Positions 34,745-44,775 are shown, numbered from the stretch's first letter. The stretch: 64,000 nt of DNA from Phycisphaerales bacterium (GCA_020853095.1 JADYZN010000026.1:48622-112621), one strand, 5' to 3'. Notes: generated by a model from the letters alone, not told the origin. Program-made: numbers and translations.

Positions 34745-37024
34745 ATGCAGTTGACCGTTCACTTGAAAATGACTCTTGAATCCTCCGGGATTTTTCTGGC
34801 ACTGCTGCTGACTCCGCTGCTGGCCGCCGGTGCTGCCGGCCAGCAGCGGGGCAACGCCGTGCCGGAAATTCCGATCACGCGCGGTTCGGAGGCGGATCGC
34901 GGCGATGCGGTGTCGCCGGGGTTTGTCGGGATCAAGGAGGGGCATCTGTGGCATGATGGCAAGCGACTGCGCCTCTGGGGCATCAACGCCGTCAGCGAAC
35001 TCGACCGCGATACCTTCACCAAGGCGGATCAGGATCAGGTTCTGGATCGGATGAAGGCGGTCGGTTTCAACGCCATCCGGCCGCATTTGTACGACATCTA
35101 TATGATTCCCAAGGGAGATGCGGGCGTCGGCATCTCGACGTACACCAAGGGGGATGATTCGTATCTTGACGGCCTGGATTACTTTTTCGCCGGTGCCGCC
35201 AAACGCGGATTGCTGCTGTACATGACCTTTGACCGCCGCCGGGTGGCGATCACACCCGAAGCCTGTGACCTGGTCCCCGGCGGCACGCCTGAAGAAGCCG
35301 CCGAATGGAAAAAGACGGTCGCCGAACTCAACGCCGAAAATCCGCATCCATCCGCCTGGATCGAACAGGTCTGGCCACTGGATGACCGGATGGAGCGGAT
35401 TTTCACCCTATGGGTCAAGAACCAGTTGTCGCATGTGAATCAGTACACGGGCAAGAGCTACGCCGAGGATCCAAACATCGCGATGTGGGAGATCTCCAAC
35501 GAGACCAGCTACATGGCCGTTGCGTTGGATGGAACTTCGGCCGCCTACAGGGGGTATTTCGGCAAACAGACGCAAAAACGCTGGAACCGGTTTTTGAAGG
35601 ATTACTACAAGACCGATGCCCGCCTCAAGGCCGCCTGGGGTTCGCTGGAGGATGGAGAATCGCTGGAACAGGGAACGATCAAGCTCTCTCCGGTTCCCAT
35701 CCCGGCGTATGACCAGTTGGCGTACGAGCAGGGGAAATACCCCACCCGCCGGGTGCGTGACCTGACGACGTTTTTCGTCAATCAATACATCGAAGCCAAC
35801 AACCGCATCCTGGCGGTGATTCGTGATTCCGCGCCCAAAGGCGTGGGAGCGAATGTCGTGCCGGTGGGGTATGACACGCACTATCAGCCCAGCCTGCTGG
35901 ATATGTATTGCGCCGGGGCGGGGGATGTCTCCATCGCCGGCAATTACACCTGGCTGCGGACGTATGACACCTCCGATCCAACCTATCCCTGGACTTCAAT
36001 GGTCGCCGGGCCGCCGCAGTTTTACGGGATGGACCTCGGCCGTATCACCGGCAAGCCGACGGTGTCGTATGAGGTCAACATTCACAAGCCGGCCCCCTAT
36101 CGCGCGGAGTTCCCGTTTGTTGTCGCCGCCTATGATTCGGCCCGCAACTGGGATGGAACGTTCTGGTACTACTGGATGGACTGGAACAACAAGCCGCCGA
36201 AAACCTACGAGCAATTGAACATCACCGGCCTGCATTACGCCGCCAAGTCCAACGTCTGGGGAGGCGTCGCCATCGCCCCCGATCCGATCCAGGTGTCGGC
36301 CCTGAAAGTGGCCGGGGAGATTTTCAAGACCGCCGCGATCCGTGCGGATGAGCATCCGGCACGGATCGTTGTGGGTGAAGATGAGCTGGTCTGGTCGCCG
36401 GCGAAGATGACGGTATGGATGGACCTGGTGCGGACGGCCATGCGGACAACCGGGGCGGAGATTGATTTTAATTTCAAGCAGACCCCGCGCGACCCGCAGA
36501 CGTTCAACCAGACCAGGACACAGCCCCGCGCCAGCCGCCTTGGCCCGGATGTCAAATTCGACCATGCCAAACGGCAGATGGTGGTTGACAACGACAAGGT
36601 GAAAATGTTCGTGGGGTGGCCCGATTCATCGGCCGTCTCGTTCGCGGATGGGTTTGCCCTCAACGATCTGAAGACCGGTCAGTTCATCGCCTTCGCCATG
36701 GTTGCCGAGGATGGGCTGCCCCTTGGCCGGAGCAAAAAGATTCTCCTGACGGCGCTGGCCACCGGCGAGAACAAGGGCTTCAAGTACGATCCCGCATCCA
36801 CCAACGAAATCGGCTGGCCGGGGATGATGGCGTCGGTGGTCTCGATGGGCGAGGGGCCGGTGGAAGTGTTGTGGCCCAAATTGACAGTCGTGGTGAAAGA
36901 CCGCACGGGACATTGTACCTGGTTCAACGCCCTGCCCGAAGTGATCGGGACCGAACCAGTGGATGGACAAATTCAGTTCGACGGTGTGCGCCCCGCGGCG
37001 TGGGGGGAGGTGGAACTGGATTGA
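34745..37024 (+). CDS. Secreted GH-A clan glycoside hydrolase (GH5-like)
   Basis: 759 residues with an N-terminal signal peptide (about residues 12-32, FLALLLTPLLAAGAAG). The barrel opens with GIKEGHLWHDGKRLRLWGIN. Candidate acid/base Glu253 is in MWEISNET and the nucleophile is probably Glu443 in TVSYEVNI, the NE...E pattern of GH5-related enzymes. A C-terminal beta-rich region of ~200 residues follows. Specificity is not readable; it belongs to the LacI-linked sugar locus. Confidence 0.8.
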   Translation: MQLTVHLKMTLESSGIFLALLLTPLLAAGAAGQQRGNAVPEIPITRGSEADRGDAVSPGFVGIKEGHLWHDGKRLRLWGINAVSELDRDTFTKADQDQVLDRMKAVGFNAIRPHLYDIYMIPKGDAGVGISTYTKGDDSYLDGLDYFFAGAAKRGLLLYMTFDRRRVAITPEACDLVPGGTPEEAAEWKKTVAELNAENPHPSAWIEQVWPLDDRMERIFTLWVKNQLSHVNQYTGKSYAEDPNIAMWEISNETSYMAVALDGTSAAYRGYFGKQTQKRWNRFLKDYYKTDARLKAAWGSLEDGESLEQGTIKLSPVPIPAYDQLAYEQGKYPTRRVRDLTTFFVNQYIEANNRILAVIRDSAPKGVGANVVPVGYDTHYQPSLLDMYCAGAGDVSIAGNYTWLRTYDTSDPTYPWTSMVAGPPQFYGMDLGRITGKPTVSYEVNIHKPAPYRAEFPFVVAAYDSARNWDGTFWYYWMDWNNKPPKTYEQLNITGLHYAAKSNVWGGVAIAPDPIQVSALKVAGEIFKTAAIRADEHPARIVVGEDELVWSPAKMTVWMDLVRTAMRTTGAEIDFNFKQTPRDPQTFNQTRTQPRASRLGPDVKFDHAKRQMVVDNDKVKMFVGWPDSSAVSFADGFALNDLKTGQFIAFAMVAEDGLPLGRSKKILLTALATGENKGFKYDPASTNEIGWPGMMASVVSMGEGPVEVLWPKLTVVVKDRTGHCTWFNALPEVIGTEPVDGQIQFDGVRPAAWGEVELD

Positions 37025-37105
37025 TGGGTCTTTGTCGTGTCTGAATGGGTTTCTTTTGTGTTGCGTTCATGTTTTTTTCATTTTCTCTTTTTTAGGAGAG
37101 GTTTT

Positions 37106-37825
37106 ATGAGCAAGTCTCTGCTTTATCGTGCCGCACTGACGGCGTTTGCTTCAGTCGGTCTGGCCAGCGCCGTGCAGGCGGCCCCGATCACGGTTGACAT
37201 CACCGCCAGTGCCGATGCCTCGGTCTCTTCGGATGCCCCTACTTTGAATGATCAGACTGGCAACTATTGGAGGCAATCGAGTAGGGATATGGCTTACGTC
37301 CGATTTGATCTTCCGGTGGATTTCAATGGTGGTTCCACCACCGCAAGTCTTTTGATCCACCCACACGCCGGTGGCGCCCCCAATCAATGGATGGGCGTTT
37401 ACGGTGTGCCTTATGCCAATGATACCTGGACGGAATCCGGCATCAATTACAACAACCAGCCTGCACATACGATCGGCGACGGAAGTGCTGACAACGTAAG
37501 TCTCCAGATTGGAAGTGTCGCTGTGGACGGAAACGGCTATCAGGTAGTCGCCGCTGACACTGGTTCTCCTGCTCCTTATTATGGGACCCAGTTCATGGCC
37601 TTCCTGAATGGCGCTCCGGGCGCCGGCGCATCCTCGGTCTCATTCGCATTCAACGCTGCGTATGACAGTCCCGGCCTTGGATGGTTCGATACACGAGAAG
37701 GTGGCGCCAGCGTAGCTCCTATTCTGCGCCTGACCTACGAACCGGCCCCGGTTCCCGAACCGGCCAGCTTGTCGTTGCTGGCGTTGGGCGGGTTGGCGAT
37801 GCTGCGTCGTCGTTCGGTTGCATAA
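37106..37825 (+). CDS. DNRLRE-type carbohydrate-binding protein with PEP-CTERM signal
   Basis: 239 residues: a signal peptide (~1-25, VQAAP), then a beta-sandwich resembling the DNRLRE domain (ASADASVSSDAPTLNDQTG, YVRFDLP, NDTWTESGINYNNQPA), and a textbook PEP-CTERM tail (VPEPASLSLLALGGLAMLRRRSVA). AGGAGAG lies before the ATG. It could be a surface glycan-binding protein. A strong terminator follows, so the BNR gene downstream must have its own promoter or read-through. Confidence 0.82.
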   Translation: MSKSLLYRAALTAFASVGLASAVQAAPITVDITASADASVSSDAPTLNDQTGNYWRQSSRDMAYVRFDLPVDFNGGSTTASLLIHPHAGGAPNQWMGVYGVPYANDTWTESGINYNNQPAHTIGDGSADNVSLQIGSVAVDGNGYQVVAADTGSPAPYYGTQFMAFLNGAPGAGASSVSFAFNAAYDSPGLGWFDTREGGASVAPILRLTYEPAPVPEPASLSLLALGGLAMLRRRSVA

Positions 37826-37839
37826 TGTGTCCTCTTTCA

Positions 37840-37875
37840 CCGCCGGGGTTGTTCATCGCAATCCCGGCGGTTTTT
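37840..37875 (+). terminator. Rho-independent terminator after the DNRLRE protein gene
   Basis: CCGCCGGG (37840-37847) pairs with CCCGGCGG (37863-37870) and is followed by TTTTT. Confidence 0.8.
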
Positions 37876-37885
37876 GGGCGTGTAG

Positions 37886-37958
37886 GGTGGGCACCGCCCA
37901 CCACGACGGGATGATGTGGGCACCGCCCACCGTAACGCGATGGTGGGCAATGCCCACC
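37886..37958. repeat. Three short GGTGGGC palindromes in tandem
   Basis: Palindromes GGTGGGCACCGCCCACC (37886-37902), GTGGGCACCGCCCACC (37916-37931) and GGTGGGCAATGCCCACC (37942-37958), about 27-30 bp apart. The frame is open across them but the sequence is not coding-like. Confidence 0.75.
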
Positions 37959-37994
37959 CTGCGAAACTCCAGCGAAGTTACGGCGATACACCAG

Positions 37995-39215
37995 ATGAAT
38001 TCAACACCTTCGACCAAGGCTCAATCCGCACCGCCACTGACCATCCAGCGGCAGGTGGTACTCAATGGCCGGCGGAACAACCAGTGCTGGTTTTCCCCGG
38101 CCACCGCGGCGGTTCCCACCGCGTCGGGGATGCAGATCGTCATCAACGTGCACCAATTGACCGGCAACGATTGCGGGCCGATGCATACGATTGTCAGCCG
38201 GGACATGGGCCGGAGTTGGTGTCCTCCCTTTGAAAGCCAGAACCAGCTCAAGATTCCGCTCGAGGATGACATCTTTGAATCCGTCCACACACCGGGATTG
38301 ATGCATCTGCGAAAATCCGGCCGTACTCTCGCATTCAGCAGCACGGTTTTCACGCGCGACCGCAACATCAACCCGCTGTTCAAAACCGAGTGGTTCGTTT
38401 CCGAAAAGGCGGCGCAGATAGCCGGGGCCTTTGCATGGTGGGACCCGAACCAGGGCGACTTCACGCCCTCGCGGAAGTTTGACGTGCCGCAGATCCGTGC
38501 CCGCGGCAACAGCCCGCTGATCTTCGGGCTGAACCAGTGCTGCGAACTGGCCGATGGGTCGATTTTAATGCCGCTGGGGGAATACCGGCCGGACAAAACC
38601 GCATCGGTCGGGACGATGCGGCTGAGCATCGACGGGGATGAACTGACCATTGATCACGTCGGGCCAATGATCGGCGACAAATTTTACGAGCCTTCCATCG
38701 TGGAGTATGGCGGCCGGTATTACATGACGATCCGCTCGGAGCGGCGGGATGGGCGGATGTATCGTGCCGTCAGCCGCGACGGTCTGGAATGGACGAACCT
38801 TGATGTCTGGAGCTGGGATGATGGCTCGCCGGTCCAGACCGCCAACACCCAGCAGCATTGGATGAAGCTGGGTGATGCGCTGTATCTGGTCTACACGCGA
38901 AAAAGCGAATTGAACAACGGCGTGTATCGTTTTCGCGCGCCGCTTTTCATGGCGCGGGTGGACCCGGCCGGGCCGTGCCTGATTCGTGAAAGTGAACAGA
39001 TTGTCTTTGAGGAAAAAGGGGCGCGGATGGGAAATTTCTCTATCTGCCGGATCAGTGAAAATGAATCGTGGATCGTCACCGGCGAATGGTTGCAACAGAT
39101 GATTCCGGGGTACCGGCCGGACCAGGTTGGATTCACCGACAGCGGGGATGATCCTTCACCGTATAACCGGTTGGTATATCGGGGAGATTTGCTTCTGGCC
39201 AGGATTCGTATTTGA
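37995..39215 (+). CDS. BNR-repeat (sialidase-like) glycosidase family protein
   Basis: 406 residues from the ATG at 37995. Two Asp-box-like motifs (SRDMGRSW and SRDGLEW) and a propeller-like repeat pattern place it near sialidases or similar exo-glycosidases. No signal peptide is visible from this start; the frame extends upstream but only into the repeats. A cytoplasmic enzyme acting on imported oligosaccharide, or a secreted one with a missed start, are both possible. Confidence 0.7.
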   Translation: MNSTPSTKAQSAPPLTIQRQVVLNGRRNNQCWFSPATAAVPTASGMQIVINVHQLTGNDCGPMHTIVSRDMGRSWCPPFESQNQLKIPLEDDIFESVHTPGLMHLRKSGRTLAFSSTVFTRDRNINPLFKTEWFVSEKAAQIAGAFAWWDPNQGDFTPSRKFDVPQIRARGNSPLIFGLNQCCELADGSILMPLGEYRPDKTASVGTMRLSIDGDELTIDHVGPMIGDKFYEPSIVEYGGRYYMTIRSERRDGRMYRAVSRDGLEWTNLDVWSWDDGSPVQTANTQQHWMKLGDALYLVYTRKSELNNGVYRFRAPLFMARVDPAGPCLIRESEQIVFEEKGARMGNFSICRISENESWIVTGEWLQQMIPGYRPDQVGFTDSGDDPSPYNRLVYRGDLLLARIRI

Positions 39216-39249
39216 AGGATGAGAGAAATATTTTTGTGAGGGTTTGAAC

Positions 39250-40959
39250 ATGGCAACGTCGATGGGCAACAAGGTTTTTGTGGCGCTGGCGATGGTGGCG
39301 GGATGGGCCGGCATCAGCGCCGGCCAGACGGTCAACGTGAACGTACAGGCCAGCCAGCAGCCGTTTAACCGCGCAGTATTCGGCCAGAACATCCACGCCA
39401 GCCCCTATTACAGCGAAGGGTACGGCACGGCCTACGGCAAGAATCAGGAACTGCTGGAGGGGACCAGCGAGCGCGGGCCGGCCGGCGGGATGCGGGCCGA
39501 CAGCTATGACTGGAGAATCCGCGAGGATGCGTTTGGCGCCCTGGCGCTGCCCGGTGGCGGGACGGCCCGCGGCGAATCGACCCTCGATTACCTTCGCCAT
39601 GCGCGGGACCGCCATTCCCTGCCGATCATCACCGTCAACGAACATGGCCTGGGGCATGTCGATGGCAACGGCGACGTGGTCTATGACAACACCTCCACCG
39701 CCACCCTGACCCAGATGGCCAAAGACTGGGTTTTTTACACCAACTATATTGTGCAGAATTATCGCCAGGGCGACAATTACAGCGCTGATCCTCAGGCCTC
39801 TGAGATTACACGGGTTCTCAATTCGCTGAGTTGGGCGGGTCCGGATTATACCTCCAATCTGCTGCTGGCCCCCGGCGAAGCGGCCGTGCCGAAGGTGACC
39901 TACTGGGAAATCGGCAACGAAGTGAATTTCCGCGCCGATGAAGGCGATACCGGCGACTTGTACCGCGCCCGCTACCACGCCATCACCACGGCGATGACGT
40001 CGATCGACAACACGATCAAGGTCGGACCGAACATCACCGGCCGTTTTCAAAGCGGGGAGAGTTCAGCCAAGGACTACATCAAGGCGCTTCTCAAGCCGGT
40101 CAGCGGAAATTGGGAACGTGTGGATTTCATCAGCTACCACCCCTATGACGCCCAGGTCACCACGGACCCGGAAAACCACTCCGCCGCGGTGTCAGCGCTG
40201 AAAAACCTGTGGAGCCGTCAAAACTCCATGCGCACCTGGACGAAGGATCAGATCAACCAGAATTTTGGCAGCTTCTTTTCTCCGAAGTATTACCCCACCC
40301 GTAATTCCGTCGAGTTGCTGGCGACCGAATGGAATCCTTCCGTTTACGACACCGTCTACGCCAAGCGGCAGTGGAATGCCCTGGGCGTCGTCGATACGGC
40401 CATGAATTTCGCTCAAAACGGCCTCAAGGCCGCCAACTTCTGGCTCTGGCCGGCCAATATCTACAATGGCAACGAGCTGCCGATGTACAAGGCGTTTGAA
40501 GCGCTCACCAAGTACGGCGGCGATACGCTGGTCAGCTCCTACCAGGATCCGAATTCCCGTCTGTACATCACACAGGACAGCACCACCGGGGCCATCACGG
40601 TCTGGGGAATGAATTTCCTCTTCGGCGAGGCGGGCGATCAACCGATCACCTATACCCTGTCGCTGAACAACCTGGGGATCACGCCGGGACAGATCACCCT
40701 CATGCGGCTGGCCGACACCACCGGCCCGACAACGCTCTTCAGCGACGGATCGGGCACGCAGGAGACCTGGACCTCCAACGTCGACTGGGTCAACACGGAC
40801 ATGACCGGCATGAACCTCCAGAGCTTCACTTTCACCATCAACCCGGCCGAGTTGCAGTTGCTGGTGATTCAGCCGGTGGCGGTTCCGGAGCCGGGTCTAC
40901 TGGTAGCCGATGCATTTTGCATGATGTTGCTCGCCATACGGCGAAGGTCCCGCGTTTAA
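39250..40959 (+). CDS. GH-A clan hydrolase with PEP-CTERM signal, paralogue A
   Basis: 569 residues. Signal peptide ~1-25 (ISAGQ). The barrel has the clan pattern: acid/base Glu224 in YWEIGNEVNF and nucleophile Glu360 in LLATEWNPS, as in alpha-L-arabinofuranosidase-like families. A C-terminal beta domain ends in a PEP-CTERM tail (VPEPG, hydrophobic stretch, RRRSRV). The next gene is a close relative: the first 160 residues align without gaps and the last 60 before the sorting signal are nearly the same. Confidence 0.78.
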   Translation: MATSMGNKVFVALAMVAGWAGISAGQTVNVNVQASQQPFNRAVFGQNIHASPYYSEGYGTAYGKNQELLEGTSERGPAGGMRADSYDWRIREDAFGALALPGGGTARGESTLDYLRHARDRHSLPIITVNEHGLGHVDGNGDVVYDNTSTATLTQMAKDWVFYTNYIVQNYRQGDNYSADPQASEITRVLNSLSWAGPDYTSNLLLAPGEAAVPKVTYWEIGNEVNFRADEGDTGDLYRARYHAITTAMTSIDNTIKVGPNITGRFQSGESSAKDYIKALLKPVSGNWERVDFISYHPYDAQVTTDPENHSAAVSALKNLWSRQNSMRTWTKDQINQNFGSFFSPKYYPTRNSVELLATEWNPSVYDTVYAKRQWNALGVVDTAMNFAQNGLKAANFWLWPANIYNGNELPMYKAFEALTKYGGDTLVSSYQDPNSRLYITQDSTTGAITVWGMNFLFGEAGDQPITYTLSLNNLGITPGQITLMRLADTTGPTTLFSDGSGTQETWTSNVDWVNTDMTGMNLQSFTFTINPAELQLLVIQPVAVPEPGLLVADAFCMMLLAIRRRSRV

Positions 40960-41060
40960 GGACTCGCATTTGAATGACCGTGCTTGTGCATATATGTGCA
41001 TTCGGGGATTAACGGAGTATTGCAGCATTTCAAACCCATTTTATTGAAAGGACGATAGCG

Positions 41061-42731
41061 ATGGCAGCGATTTGTCACCACCGGTTCTTTATTGGTTTGA
41101 TGTTGGTCCTTGTGTGTGCCGTGGATTGCACGGCTCAGGTGGTCAACGTGAACGTTGCGGCCAGCCAACAACCCTTCAGTCACGCTGTTTTCGGGCAGAA
41201 TCTTAATGTGTCAGCCTATTACTCTGAAGGATACGGTACGGCCTATGACAAGAATCTGATGCTTTTGAACGGCACGAGCATGCGCGGTCCGGCCGGTGGG
41301 ATGCGTGCCGACAGCTACGACTGGAGAACCCGCGAGGATGCGAGCGGTCCTCTGATGCTGCCCGGCGGCGGAACGGCGCGGGGCGAATCGACGTTGGACT
41401 ACCTTCGTAATGCACGTGATCACAATTCCATGCCCATCTTCACCGTCAATCAGCGCGGGCTGGGGTATGTCGACGGCAGCGGAAACGTCGTCTACACGAA
41501 CACCTCGACAACTACGCTAAGGAACATGGCAAAGGACTGGGTGCGATATACCAACCGCATCGTGCAGATGTACCGGCAAGGCGACACCATCACCAATTCG
41601 GAAGACCTTCGGGTTCTCAACTCGCTCAGTTGGGCGGGTCCGGATTATACGTCCGACCTTCTTCTGGCTCCTGGTGAAGCGCCGGTGCCAAAAGTCAAAT
41701 ACTGGGAAATCGGCAATGAAGTGAATTTTTATGGGTCAGCCAGTACCTACCTATCCAAGTATCGCGCTATCACGAGTTCCATGAGGTCGCAGGATTCGAC
41801 CATCAAAGTCGGACCGAACATCACTGGCGGATATCAATCGGGGGCCAGTGCCGCTGATAGCTTTCTTACGAAACTGCTCACCCCATCCAACAATGCACGT
41901 GTTGATTTCATCAGTTATCACCCCTACGGGTATCAGATTCTCGGCGTTCCCGACACCGATCACGCCGGCGTCAGCCAGGAGCTTCAAAACATCAAGGCCA
42001 ACCAGCTTGCCGAGCGAGACTGGGTGAAAGCGCGGGTCGCAGCGACCCGTGGAACCGCTGCTGCCAACGCAATGCCGCTGCTGGCGACCGAATGGAACCC
42101 ATCAACGTACAACAATGGTTATGCCTTGAGCCAATGGAACGCCCTGGGTGTCGTCGAAACCGCTTTATCCCAGGCCGATATGGGTTTGACGGCCGCCGAT
42201 TTCTGGCTCTGGGCAGCCAATATCTATAACGGCAATGAGCTGCCGCAGTACAAGGCGTTTAAAGCATTGACCGACTACGGCGGCGATAGGCTGGTGAGTG
42301 CCTACTCGTACGATGATGGCCGGCTCTATATCACTCAAGACAGCACGACAGGTACACTCACTGTCTGGGGTATGAATTTTAACTTTGGGGACCCCGGCGA
42401 CGCGACGCTCTCGGTGCATGTATCGCTCAACAATCTGGGGATCACGCCTGGGGAGATCACGCTCATGCGGCTGGCCGATACGACCGGGCCGACAACGCTG
42501 TTCAGCAGCGGAACGGGAACCATACCAACGTGGAACTCCAATGTGGACTGGATTTCCACGGACATGACGGGCATGAACCTTCAGAGTTTTGATTTCACCA
42601 TCAATCCCGCGGAATTGCAGTTGCTGGTCATTCGGCCGAGTGTGGGTTTTGCTTCTGTCCCCGAGCCGACCAGCGCTTTGGTCATCTTTGGCGTCGCGTT
42701 GATGGCGTTCAAGCGGCGTTGCAGAATGTAA
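41061..42731 (+). CDS. GH-A clan hydrolase with PEP-CTERM signal, paralogue B
   Basis: 556 residues, a tandem copy of the preceding gene. Signal peptide ~1-25 (CTAQV). Acid/base Glu220 in YWEIGNEVNF and the LLATEWNPS nucleophile motif are kept, and both proteins share GPAGGMRADSYDW. It ends VPEPTSALVIFGVALMAFKRRCRM. The 101-bp gap holds a TGCATATATGTGCA palindrome-like stretch. AAAGGA precedes the ATG. Confidence 0.78.
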   Translation: MAAICHHRFFIGLMLVLVCAVDCTAQVVNVNVAASQQPFSHAVFGQNLNVSAYYSEGYGTAYDKNLMLLNGTSMRGPAGGMRADSYDWRTREDASGPLMLPGGGTARGESTLDYLRNARDHNSMPIFTVNQRGLGYVDGSGNVVYTNTSTTTLRNMAKDWVRYTNRIVQMYRQGDTITNSEDLRVLNSLSWAGPDYTSDLLLAPGEAPVPKVKYWEIGNEVNFYGSASTYLSKYRAITSSMRSQDSTIKVGPNITGGYQSGASAADSFLTKLLTPSNNARVDFISYHPYGYQILGVPDTDHAGVSQELQNIKANQLAERDWVKARVAATRGTAAANAMPLLATEWNPSTYNNGYALSQWNALGVVETALSQADMGLTAADFWLWAANIYNGNELPQYKAFKALTDYGGDRLVSAYSYDDGRLYITQDSTTGTLTVWGMNFNFGDPGDATLSVHVSLNNLGITPGEITLMRLADTTGPTTLFSSGTGTIPTWNSNVDWISTDMTGMNLQSFDFTINPAELQLLVIRPSVGFASVPEPTSALVIFGVALMAFKRRCRM

Positions 42732-42742
42732 ACCATCCAACC

Positions 42743-43639
42743 ATGAGCACAAAAATCGATACGCTGTACCTGTTTGTTCACCCATTGCACGTGCTGGGAA
42801 GCGAGGCGGATCGGTGCATGGCGCTCTGGCGCAAACTGCTGGAACAGGAACGCGCCAACCCGCATGCCGCGGTCTGCATCATCTCCGATGGGCATCCCGA
42901 CACCGCGCCGTTGGCGGAGCTGGCCAATGAACTGTTTGGCGATCGCTGCCTCGACGACCCGCGCGATGAGTCCGAAAGCACCAAAATTCAGGTGTCCGAC
43001 GACCTCGACAGGATGTTCGCCCAGCGCGGCTGGAATGATCAATGGGCTCCGTACGAGTTCTGGTCCTCACGCAACGTTCGGCGCAACGCGATGGGCATCC
43101 TGAAAATGATGCGGCCTCGCGGCCTTGAATACGATCCCGCGACGCTGCGCCTGGTCGCCTGCGGCCAGCAGTGGGGCGGGTGCATGGCGAAATATCCCAT
43201 GTTCATCGCCCGCTACATGGAACTGAAACAAACACCCCAAATCCGAGCCGACCTGTCCCCCGAAGCGGGTTATCCGCACCAGGCCCAATTCCTTGAAGGC
43301 ATCGAGCTGGACCGTCACGTGACCTTGTACCTGTTCAAGACCCCCGACGGCCGGCCGATGGCCCAATTCATCGACGGCCTGCGCGCCATCTGGGAACAAC
43401 CCCATGTCGCGATCCTCCCGGCCGAAGCGACACCCCGCATCCAGGCCGTCATCGACAGTCCCAATGCGAACGTTTCAGCCCGCGGCCATCCCGTCCGGTG
43501 GCATCCCGATGGCGCGATTGAAATCGACGTGGCCGATGGCGTGCGGCCGGTGAATGTGACGTTGTTCGGCCAGGGGATTTCGCATGAGGCCTTTCGTGAT
43601 ATCGTCAAGAATGCGCGGATTCTCGCGATCAATAAATAG
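42743..43639 (+). CDS. Protein of unrecognised family in the sugar locus
   Basis: 298 residues, no signal peptide or membrane segment. I recognise no family. Distinctive features are an N-terminal TLYLFVHPLHVLG segment, an aromatic-rich DQWAPYEFWSSR around residue 105, CGQQWGGCMAKYP around residue 145, and the C-terminal RPVNVTLFGQGISHEAF. It starts 11 bp after the GH gene and ends 14 bp before the octopine-dehydrogenase-like gene, so it is likely in the operon. A truncated copy of its 3' end lies at 44825-44926. Confidence 0.7.
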   Translation: MSTKIDTLYLFVHPLHVLGSEADRCMALWRKLLEQERANPHAAVCIISDGHPDTAPLAELANELFGDRCLDDPRDESESTKIQVSDDLDRMFAQRGWNDQWAPYEFWSSRNVRRNAMGILKMMRPRGLEYDPATLRLVACGQQWGGCMAKYPMFIARYMELKQTPQIRADLSPEAGYPHQAQFLEGIELDRHVTLYLFKTPDGRPMAQFIDGLRAIWEQPHVAILPAEATPRIQAVIDSPNANVSARGHPVRWHPDGAIEIDVADGVRPVNVTLFGQGISHEAFRDIVKNARILAINK

Positions 43640-43653
43640 ATGGAGTGATCATT

Positions 43654-44775
43654 ATGGCTCAAGCACTGAAGGTTGCCGTCTGTGGTGGAGGCCGGGGCGG
43701 GACCGCCATCGCGGCCGACCTGACATTCATGGGCTGCTCGGTCAATCTCTTTGAGCTGCCGCAGTTCAAGCGATCCATTGAACCGCTCATCGAACGCGGC
43801 GGCGTGGAGCTGAGCGGCGACACGCAATCCGGAAAAACCGGATTTGCCAAGCTGAACAAGATTACCACCGACGCGGCCGAGGCGATACGGGGTGTGAAAC
43901 TGATCTTCCTGCCGGTGCCGGCATTTGGGCATCAGGTGTTCTTCGAGGCCATCGCACCACACCTGGAGGCGGGGCAGAACATCGTCGTAAACACCGGCTA
44001 TTGGGCCTGTCTCCGCTTTGCCCCGATGCTCAAAAAGCTGGGGATATTTGATGATGTGAAGCTGGCCGAGGCGATGATCCTTCCCTATGCCAGCAATATC
44101 GTCGGGCCGGCCCAGACGCACATCCATCGCACCAAAAAGGAGTTCATCGCGCTGTCAGCCTTCCCGGCCGTCAAGACCGATGCGATCCTTGAGCTGGTCC
44201 AGCAGGTCTATCCACAGCACCAGAAGGTTCCCAACGTCCTGTGGACAAGCATGGGCAACCTGAACACACCGATCCACGCGCCCTTTACGGTTCCCATCGC
44301 CGGCATGTTGTTCGACCGTTTCACCGATGGCCATCAGGGCGGGTGCAAATTCTATGGCGAGGCGACGACGCCCGGCGCCAATCTGGTCTCCGCATACGAT
44401 CGTGAACGGCTGGCGATCGGCAAGGCTTTGGATGTCGAGCTGCAGACCGAGGAGGAGTTGATGTTCCGCCTCTATGGCTACAAGGGAAAGGACCTGGCCG
44501 AGGCGATGCGCAAGAGCGAACACGCCGACATGTTCACCGATGTGAAGTTCCACCACGGTTTGATCCTCGAGGATCTGCGATACTTCTATGTCTCGCTGGC
44601 GCAGCTCGGTGAGCAGTTGGGCATCCCCACGCCGGTGACACAGGCGATCGTCACCGTGATGGGCGTGATGGTCGGAATCGACTACCGCGACGGGGCCACG
44701 ATGCTGAGCGATATCGGACTGGCCGGTTTGAACAAAGATCAGATCATCCGGTTTGTCACCGAGGGGAAAGTATAA
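43654..44775 (+). CDS. Octopine/nopaline dehydrogenase-like NAD(P) oxidoreductase
   Basis: 373 residues. The N-terminal nucleotide-binding motif is VAVCGGGRGGTAIAADL (GxGxxG type with GGGRGG), and the C-terminal helical domain (PNVLWTSMGNLNTPIHAP and ERLAIGKALDV) matches the opine dehydrogenase family, where such residues form the substrate pocket. GGAG at 43642-43645 supports the ATG at 43654. In a sugar locus it may act on a carbohydrate-derived keto acid or amino sugar; this is inference. Confidence 0.8.
   Translation: MAQALKVAVCGGGRGGTAIAADLTFMGCSVNLFELPQFKRSIEPLIERGGVELSGDTQSGKTGFAKLNKITTDAAEAIRGVKLIFLPVPAFGHQVFFEAIAPHLEAGQNIVVNTGYWACLRFAPMLKKLGIFDDVKLAEAMILPYASNIVGPAQTHIHRTKKEFIALSAFPAVKTDAILELVQQVYPQHQKVPNVLWTSMGNLNTPIHAPFTVPIAGMLFDRFTDGHQGGCKFYGEATTPGANLVSAYDRERLAIGKALDVELQTEEELMFRLYGYKGKDLAEAMRKSEHADMFTDVKFHHGLILEDLRYFYVSLAQLGEQLGIPTPVTQAIVTVMGVMVGIDYRDGATMLSDIGLAGLNKDQIIRFVTEGKV

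Noticed and set aside
36616..37044. Secondary open frame inside the GH5-like gene
   Set aside because: It is an alternative frame with no motif, within a coding region that is clearly in another frame.
37886..37958. CRISPR-like array
   Set aside because: Units are short palindromes with short irregular gaps, and no cas genes are present.
37818..37994. Extension of the BNR protein across the GGTGGGC palindromes
   Set aside because: It is only the translation of a terminator and repeats; no conserved residues.
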